Assembly: GCA_019418235.1 (NCBI GenBank)
Contig: DYCH01000017.1
Coordinates: 60,811-73,001, forward strand
Direction: 5' to 3'
DNA length: 12,191 nucleotides
From: Sutterella sp.
Lineage (GTDB): Bacteria > Pseudomonadota > Gammaproteobacteria > Burkholderiales > Burkholderiaceae_F
Shown here: positions 7,584 to 12,191 of the stretch, in pieces
How the letters are laid out: every line of letters begins with the position of its first letter
How positions within the stretch are numbered: position 1 is the first letter of the stretch
Made by a program: the position numbers and the translations under genes
The notes under the pieces: generated by a model
The model's database searches: none
What the model was told of the DNA's origin: nothing
The model's input: the letters and a program-made list of their open reading frames with translations, nothing else

Positions 7584-8972
7584 ATGCAACAAGTTCTTCC
7601 ATTTCTTGCCATTATCGTTGTGATCCTCACGGGCTACGGCATTGCAAAAAAGATTCAAGTGACAACACTTTTACTTTTTGCTGGCCTCGCTCTTAACTTA
7701 ATGGCTGTTTTAGGTGGTGTTGACAACATTCTTCCTCGAGGAGCTAAGTCAACGGGGTTTATCGGTTTTGACCTTTTCGAGCAGTTGAGAGTTCTGTCTC
7801 GAAGTCAACTTCTTTCTGCTGGCTTCATCATCTTTGTTGCCGGTGGCTTTGCGGCTTACATGGATCAAATTGGCGCAACCGATAAGCTCGTGGCGATCTG
7901 CACTCGACCCCTTTCGAAATTCTCAGCCCCTTACGTTATTTTGGGTGCGGTTTTTCTTCTCGGTCACTTGCTTGGTCTTGTTGTGACGAGTGCTGCTGGG
8001 CTCGGAACGTTGCTCGCCGTTTCCGTCTTTCCGTTACTTTTAGGCGTGGGTGTTAGCCCTGCCGCTTCAGCCGCGGTCATTGCCTCGGCCCTTGTCTTTT
8101 CCTATGCGCCATCTAGCGGTATTGCTGTGATTACGGCACAAACGGCTGGTATTGAACCGATGGAGTACCTCATTAAGTATCAAATCCCTGTGGCAATTCC
8201 CTCGATTATTGCCGTGGTGGTTGCGCACATTTTGGTACAAAAGTACCTCGACAATAAAGATCGAGCTGCCGGGCTTATTCAAAATACGGTTGACGTAGAA
8301 GAATTGGCTCAAAAACAAAAGAAAGCTGATGCAACGCCCGCTTACTATGCGCTTTTGCCAATCGTTCCGCTTGTGCTCTTATTCGTTTTCAACAAGATGG
8401 TGTACAAAACCATTATCCTCGATGTTGCAACAGCCATGTTTATCGGCTGGGTTGTTGCGCTTCTTGTAGATTTAGCCAATAGACGCGATATCACTGCAGT
8501 ATTTAAAGACGGACATGCGATGTTCCAAGGGATGGGCAATATGCTCACGAACGTTGTCGGTCTCATCTTTGTTGCAGCACTCTTTGCAGCTGGCCTCACC
8601 AACACCGGCCTTGTCGCAATGCTTATTGATGGTGCCAAGTCGCTTGGTATGGGTATGGCGGGTACCGGTGTTGTTCTGTCTGGTGTCATTGCCATCATTA
8701 CGGTACTGACAGGCAGTGGCGTCGCCTCCTTCACGGGTCTTGTTCCGATCGCTCCGGAAGTGGCTACGGCACTTGGTGGCAACGCCGTTGATCTTGCCAT
8801 GATGATGCAATTAGCTAGCGAAATGACTCGCCCCATTTCTCCTGTGGCTGGCGTCGTGATTATCATGGCTGGCTTTGCCAAAGTCAGTCCCTTTGCGATT
8901 GTCCGCCGTACCTTGATTCCTTGCACGGCGGGTTTGGTGGTTTCGCTCATCACCACCATCCTTATGATGTAA
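7584..8972 (+). CDS. dcuC: DcuC-family anaerobic C4-dicarboxylate transporter
   Basis: This is a 462-residue inner-membrane protein with about 12 or more hydrophobic segments; E. coli DcuC has 461. Shared features include GGFAAYMDQIGATD (87-100), matching the E. coli GFAAYM..IGAND block; SAPYVILGA (124-132); APSSG (175-179), matching APTSG; and the C-terminal block at 416-443 beginning RPISPVAGVV and ending IVRRT, very close to E. coli. The family exchanges fumarate or other C4-dicarboxylates for succinate during fumarate respiration, or exports succinate. The start at 7584 is chosen because AAAGGA lies about 7 bases upstream and the membrane domain starts there. The frame is open back to an ATG at 7500, but those 28 residues would contain the hairpin. 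It sits between a porin and a fumarate-releasing type of lyase, so it may import the lyase substrate or trade fumarate for succinate. Confidence 0.88.
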   Translation: MQQVLPFLAIIVVILTGYGIAKKIQVTTLLLFAGLALNLMAVLGGVDNILPRGAKSTGFIGFDLFEQLRVLSRSQLLSAGFIIFVAGGFAAYMDQIGATDKLVAICTRPLSKFSAPYVILGAVFLLGHLLGLVVTSAAGLGTLLAVSVFPLLLGVGVSPAASAAVIASALVFSYAPSSGIAVITAQTAGIEPMEYLIKYQIPVAIPSIIAVVVAHILVQKYLDNKDRAAGLIQNTVDVEELAQKQKKADATPAYYALLPIVPLVLLFVFNKMVYKTIILDVATAMFIGWVVALLVDLANRRDITAVFKDGHAMFQGMGNMLTNVVGLIFVAALFAAGLTNTGLVAMLIDGAKSLGMGMAGTGVVLSGVIAIITVLTGSGVASFTGLVPIAPEVATALGGNAVDLAMMMQLASEMTRPISPVAGVVIIMAGFAKVSPFAIVRRTLIPCTAGLVVSLITTILMM

Positions 8973-8988
8973 TTTATTCACAAATTTA

Positions 8989-9013
8989 AGGGGATGGTGC
9001 ATTACCATCCCCT
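8989..9013 (+). repeat. Strong intercistronic hairpin between dcuC and the lyase gene
   Basis: AGGGGATGGT (8989-8998) pairs perfectly with ACCATCCCCT (9004-9013) around a 5-base loop. It begins 16 bases after the dcuC stop and ends 31 bases before the lyase start. It is followed by C and a run of seven A, not by T, so it is not a standard terminator for the plus strand. Confidence 0.7.
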
Positions 9014-9044
9014 CAAAAAAACTCATAACTTAAAGAGATTAAAA

Positions 9045-10538
9045 ATGACATTAGGATTGCAATCTACCGGAGCTGCTGGCGCAGCTGAAGATTTAACGAG
9101 TTGGGATGACGTTCCTCCGCGTGACGAGTTCTTTTGGATTAATGAAGTCAATAAAGCAACGCTTTTAACCAATAAGAAAAAAGGGTTACTCACCGAAAGC
9201 GAGGCTCGCAACTTCGGAAAAGCGGTTACTCGTGTTGAAGTCAACGGCAATATCAAAGGTAATCCTCGTCCCAAGATGTACATCCGCTACGAACCGCTTG
9301 TTGTAAAAGAAGCTGGATTAACTGCCACTCTCATGCATGCGGGACGAAGCTCTCAAGACATTCATGCAACGTTTCAAAGAGCCATGATGCGTGACTCAAC
9401 GTTGCGTCTCATGAAAGCGCTTCTTGCGGTTCGACAAGGCTTCTTAAAGTTAGTTGAAGACAACCCTGATGTGTTGATTCCTTGCTATACGAATGGCGTT
9501 GCGGCACAACCCTCTTCACTTGCTCATGTTCTTTTAGCTCATACAACGGCTTTTGCTCGTGACTTTGATCGTTCGTTAAGCACTTACACTCGTCTTAATG
9601 AATGCCCGATGGGTGCCTGTGTTCTCAATGGCACAGGTTGGCCACTTGATCGTCAAGGCATGTCCGACTACCTCGGTTTTGACCGCCCGGTTGCCAACAC
9701 CTTTGACGCAGGGCAAGTGGGTGGCACGGATGTCATGATTGACGCCGCCATTGAATTGGTTCATCCGATGTTGCATATCAGTCAATTCATTGCAGAAATC
9801 ATGCAACAGTATGCACAACCTCGACCTTGGATTCTTGTTTCTGCGACGTATGCATCAAGCGCCATGCCACAAAAGCGTAACCCCGGCCCCATTATTGACG
9901 TTCGACGTGATGCCAATGCTGTCCTCGGTAGCTTAAATAGTGTCATTATGCGTGCTCATAACTTGCCCACCGGTATGTATGACGCTAAAGACGAAAAACT
10001 CAACATTGAAATGCTTGATGATGCCGCCAAAGTCGTTGAAGCCTTTGCTACGCTTCTTTCCATGTTGCGTATTGATAAAGATCGAGCCTTAGAAGAACTC
10101 AACCTTGATTGGACGGCCTCGCAAGAGCTTGCTGACGTTTTGATGCGTAAATTCGGAATTCCATTCCGTGTTGGTCACGGTTTTGCCAGTCGAATGGTGA
10201 CCGTTGCTCGCAATAATCAATGGACACCCAAGGACTTCCCTTTAGCAGAAGCTCGCAAAATTTATGAAGCGCTACGAGATGAACTCAAAGAGGAGTTACC
10301 GAATTTACCCTCTGAGTTTCCTTTTGATGAAATGGGATTTAGAGCAGTTTTGAGTCCGGCTCATATCGTGGCAGAAAGAGCTGTTGATGGTGGCCCTCAA
10401 CCGGAGTCGCTTCTCAAACTTAAAATCGCTGGTCAAGAACTTCTAAATGCCGATGAAATGACACTTAATCGACTCTTTGATCAGTTACAAGAAGCGCAAT
10501 CCAAACTTCATAAAGATTTTGGTGAACTCATCGCTTAA
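9045..10538 (+). CDS. Argininosuccinate-lyase-like enzyme of the aspartase/fumarase superfamily, substrate unknown
   Basis: This is a 497-residue cytoplasmic lyase, expected to be a homotetramer whose active sites are built from three subunits. The three superfamily regions are visible. C1 is HAGRSSQD (98-105), where ArgH has HTGRSRND. C2 is YTNGVAAQP (148-156), where ArgH has YTHLQRAQP. C3 is the mobile serine loop SSAMPQKRNP (271-280), where ArgH has SSLMPQKKNP. The loop serine (the usual base), Lys277 and Asn279 are kept. The C2 histidine is replaced by Asn150, so a plain ArgH function is doubtful. Enzymes of this group split C-N or C-O bonds and release fumarate; relatives act on argininosuccinate and on N-substituted aspartates. 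Start 9045 has AAAGAGA about 6 bases upstream; the in-frame ATG at 8994 lies inside the hairpin. No arginine genes are nearby. The link to DcuC suggests it supplies fumarate. Confidence 0.82.
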   Translation: MTLGLQSTGAAGAAEDLTSWDDVPPRDEFFWINEVNKATLLTNKKKGLLTESEARNFGKAVTRVEVNGNIKGNPRPKMYIRYEPLVVKEAGLTATLMHAGRSSQDIHATFQRAMMRDSTLRLMKALLAVRQGFLKLVEDNPDVLIPCYTNGVAAQPSSLAHVLLAHTTAFARDFDRSLSTYTRLNECPMGACVLNGTGWPLDRQGMSDYLGFDRPVANTFDAGQVGGTDVMIDAAIELVHPMLHISQFIAEIMQQYAQPRPWILVSATYASSAMPQKRNPGPIIDVRRDANAVLGSLNSVIMRAHNLPTGMYDAKDEKLNIEMLDDAAKVVEAFATLLSMLRIDKDRALEELNLDWTASQELADVLMRKFGIPFRVGHGFASRMVTVARNNQWTPKDFPLAEARKIYEALRDELKEELPNLPSEFPFDEMGFRAVLSPAHIVAERAVDGGPQPESLLKLKIAGQELLNADEMTLNRLFDQLQEAQSKLHKDFGELIA

Positions 10539-10544
10539 TGGCAA

Positions 10545-10580
10545 CAAGACAGGAGATTCAACTCAGACTCTCCTGTCTTG
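10545..10580. terminator. Long hairpin between the convergent lyase and AlbA_2 genes (likely bidirectional 3' end)
   Basis: CAAGACAGGAGA (10545-10556) pairs perfectly over 12 bases with TCTCCTGTCTTG (10569-10580) around a 12-base loop. It lies 6 bases after the lyase stop and 33 bases beyond the stop of the opposing gene. On the plus strand the tail is CCCAGTTTCT, a poor U-tract, and on the minus strand it is worse. Termination is likely from position and stem strength, but efficiency is uncertain. Confidence 0.6.
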
Positions 10581-10613
10581 CCCAGTTTCTAAACTCAGTT
10601 ATCTAATCCAACG

Positions 10614-12059
10614 TCACGCAGCAACAAATTTCTGCTTCGAGCTTCGGGGATTATCGGGTAACGTCATCTGAAGTCGCCCCGATTCCAACAAAGGCTTGAT
10701 GTAAGTTCTCGACGTATAGGAAACGGTAGCAATTCCCAAAAATTCGCTGATTTCTTGTCGAGACTTCGGCGTTTGACAGAATTTCAAAATATCTTCCGTA
10801 ACATCACCCGTTTTTTGAACGGCCTCAGCTACTTCAGCTTTTTTATTGAAGAAGGTCACACAAAAGGATCCCCTTTTATCAGAGAATTGAGGTTCTTCCA
10901 ATCCCATCTTTTGAGTTTCTGCAATCATTGTGGGAATGCCAGAATAACGATTTTCAGTTATCTTCAACACTTCCATCATCGAAATCAAAACAGGGTTACG
11001 CGTATCGGGTTGCGTATTACCTAATTGATCAACCGTGAGACGACCATAGAGTCCCCCCGGATTCGTAATTTCAATGCGATTGCTGAAAATCTGAAGTTGA
11101 ATCGGTTGACCTTCCGTGTGAACACTATAGTCTCTGTGCACAAGTGCATTCAAAAGTGCTTCACGAATGGCTGCAATCGAATACTCTGCGCGATCCTCTC
11201 TCATCCCTGTTTGAGGATTAATGTACGTGCTGACTCGAATATTTCTTCGCACAAAACTTAACGCTCGTGCAAATTGTTGAGGGATTGTCCCTTCAATACG
11301 TTCATTATCAATGAAGCGTTCGCCATCTGGGGTTAAGTCGCCCACTTTCTCGCCTGGCACAACCGTTGCAATAATGCTCAATTGTGGGAAAAAAGCTTGT
11401 GGATACAAACCAAACATCATCGTAGTGGCAAGCGTGGGATGTTGATTTTTGAGAATACTCATTAACGAATAGATTTTCTCAACTGGCAATTGACTTAAAT
11501 TGGGTTTATTCAATTTAAGTTGCGTAATGTACGCATTTAACTCATCAACATTTAAGTCATCTAAACTTGCACGCTCGATCGGACGAATATCGTCTTGGTA
11601 CTTTTTCCGAAAGGACTCAAAACTATAAATCTCGTACTCCGTCATGGACTCATCACTGTCGCCAACACGTGTATACGCACCTTTTAGACGACCTTGGCCT
11701 CTATAAAAGCAAGGTCTGTCAGCCAAATCTAAACCCGGGATTTCAGCACTTACAAAATGCTTGCCATCTTTTTCTACCACCGTCAATATCGGACGAACCA
11801 CGGGCTCCATTTGCTTACACTGGTTATTAACCTGCTTTTGCAAATCATTTGCATCATAAACACCAACTTCCGAAAAGTTTGAGTTCTCATCTACACCAAA
11901 TAAAATCGTTCCGCCGGCATCTTGATTTGAAAAGCTCGAAAGCGTGTCATAAAGACGACTCGGGCACCCTTTTTGAGCAGATTTAATCTCTAACTCTTGG
12001 TTTTCGGTCTTATTGGCTTGAACTTTGTTCAAGAGTTCTAGTAAGTTTTTAGGAATCAT
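10614..12059 (-). CDS. AlbA_2 / HATPase_c_4 / winged-helix putative transcriptional regulator
   Basis: This 481-residue protein is of the type often annotated as RecG-related ATP-dependent helicase or putative transcriptional regulator (COG2865 style); it has no helicase motifs. An AlbA_2 (Schlafen-related, DNA-binding) domain fills about residues 16-135, with QELEIKSAQK at 21-30 and SFSNQDAGGTILFGVDE at 42-58. A GHKL-like ATPase piece follows at about 290-380: EALLNALVHRDYS (300-312, Asn304 as the N-box residue), ITNPGGL (331-337) and SGIPTM (373-378). A winged helix ends the protein (about 420-481; SRQEISEFLGI at 433-443). It probably binds DNA and may sense a ligand or phage/stress signal; the true role of the family is poorly known. 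The start at 12059 follows an in-frame TGA only 9 bases upstream and has no Shine-Dalgarno sequence. It is convergent with the lyase gene and separate from that cassette. Confidence 0.88.
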   Translation of the reverse strand: MIPKNLLELLNKVQANKTENQELEIKSAQKGCPSRLYDTLSSFSNQDAGGTILFGVDENSNFSEVGVYDANDLQKQVNNQCKQMEPVVRPILTVVEKDGKHFVSAEIPGLDLADRPCFYRGQGRLKGAYTRVGDSDESMTEYEIYSFESFRKKYQDDIRPIERASLDDLNVDELNAYITQLKLNKPNLSQLPVEKIYSLMSILKNQHPTLATTMMFGLYPQAFFPQLSIIATVVPGEKVGDLTPDGERFIDNERIEGTIPQQFARALSFVRRNIRVSTYINPQTGMREDRAEYSIAAIREALLNALVHRDYSVHTEGQPIQLQIFSNRIEITNPGGLYGRLTVDQLGNTQPDTRNPVLISMMEVLKITENRYSGIPTMIAETQKMGLEEPQFSDKRGSFCVTFFNKKAEVAEAVQKTGDVTEDILKFCQTPKSRQEISEFLGIATVSYTSRTYIKPLLESGRLQMTLPDNPRSSKQKFVAA

Positions 12060-12191
12060 TTTGCAAAATCAAATTTAAGTTTTTAAGTAAATCATTTAAC
12101 TCTTTTCTTAAAATTTAACTAAATAATAAAAATTTAGTTAAATACAACTTAAAAAGTTAAATAATTTAAGTTATTCACTTAACTATTTCAG
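12060..12191 (-). promoter_or_regulatory. Very AT-rich promoter/operator region with nested symmetric repeats
   Basis: The 132 bases upstream of the AlbA_2 gene are almost all A and T and hold no gene. ATTTAACT occurs at 12094-12101 and 12113-12120, and its inverse AGTTAAAT at 12136-12143 and 12155-12162. All four are placed exactly symmetrically about position 12128. The inner pair extends to a perfect 12-base inverted repeat (12113-12124 against 12132-12143) with a 7-base spacer. Variants ATTTAAGT at 12073 and 12164 and ACTTAACT at 12177 flank it. On the minus strand TTAACT and TTAAAT lie 17 bases apart within it and could serve as -35 and -10. This suggests an operator overlying the promoter, perhaps for the gene's own winged-helix product. 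Confidence 0.6.

Noticed and set aside
8345..8959. Long open frame antisense to dcuC (also similar ones at 1977-2384 and 3063-3638 antisense to pheT and pheS)
   Set aside because: Low-complexity or unrecognisable products lying entirely opposite strongly conserved genes; no ribosome sites or family features.
8994..9044. N-terminal extension of the lyase to an ATG at 8994
   Set aside because: The ATG lies inside a 10-bp hairpin stem; the ATG at 9045 has AAAGAGA at proper distance.
9045..10538. Straight assignment as arginine-biosynthetic ArgH
   Set aside because: Motif changes in C1 and C2, and the catabolic-type neighbourhood without arginine genes, argue against assigning argH.
12060..12191. 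CRISPR array or replication origin in the AT-rich repeats
   Set aside because: Repeats are only 8 bases with mirrored orientation and no unique spacers; no DnaA boxes or replication gene are seen.

Overview
The window looks like chromosomal DNA from a betaproteobacterium of moderate GC content, most likely an asaccharolytic gut Burkholderiales such as Sutterellaceae (Sutterella/Parasutterella type). The grounds are the pheS-pheT-ihfA order, a Burkholderiales-style general porin, and a LysR-porin-DcuC-lyase gene set suited to anaerobic dicarboxylate metabolism. The genus is inferred from gene content and style; no search was run.

Left part (1-3923, minus strand): a housekeeping block, pheS then pheT then ihfA (cut by the left edge). 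It makes both subunits of phenylalanyl-tRNA synthetase and the alpha subunit of the DNA-bending protein IHF. The usual upstream partners infC-rpmI-rplT are absent; a divergent stress gene lies there instead.

Middle (4177-5126, plus): a tandem-domain universal stress protein with a clear intrinsic terminator.

Right-centre (5265-10538, plus): a LysR-type regulator, an outer-membrane porin, a DcuC-family C4-dicarboxylate transporter and an argininosuccinate-lyase-like enzyme, all on one strand. A plausible reading is a small catabolic cassette. An N-substituted aspartate (or similar compound) enters through the porin, the lyase splits it to fumarate and an amine, and DcuC exchanges the substrate or fumarate for succinate, feeding fumarate respiration. 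The substrate is unknown. The lyase departs from true ArgH at conserved motif positions. Each of the three structural genes is followed by a long perfect hairpin without a U-tract.

Right end (10614-12191, minus): an AlbA_2 / GHKL-ATPase-like / winged-helix regulator of the RecG-related transcriptional regulator type. Its gene is preceded by a very AT-rich region carrying a nested, symmetric array of an 8-bp motif that looks like an operator. No tRNA, rRNA, IS element or CRISPR array was seen.
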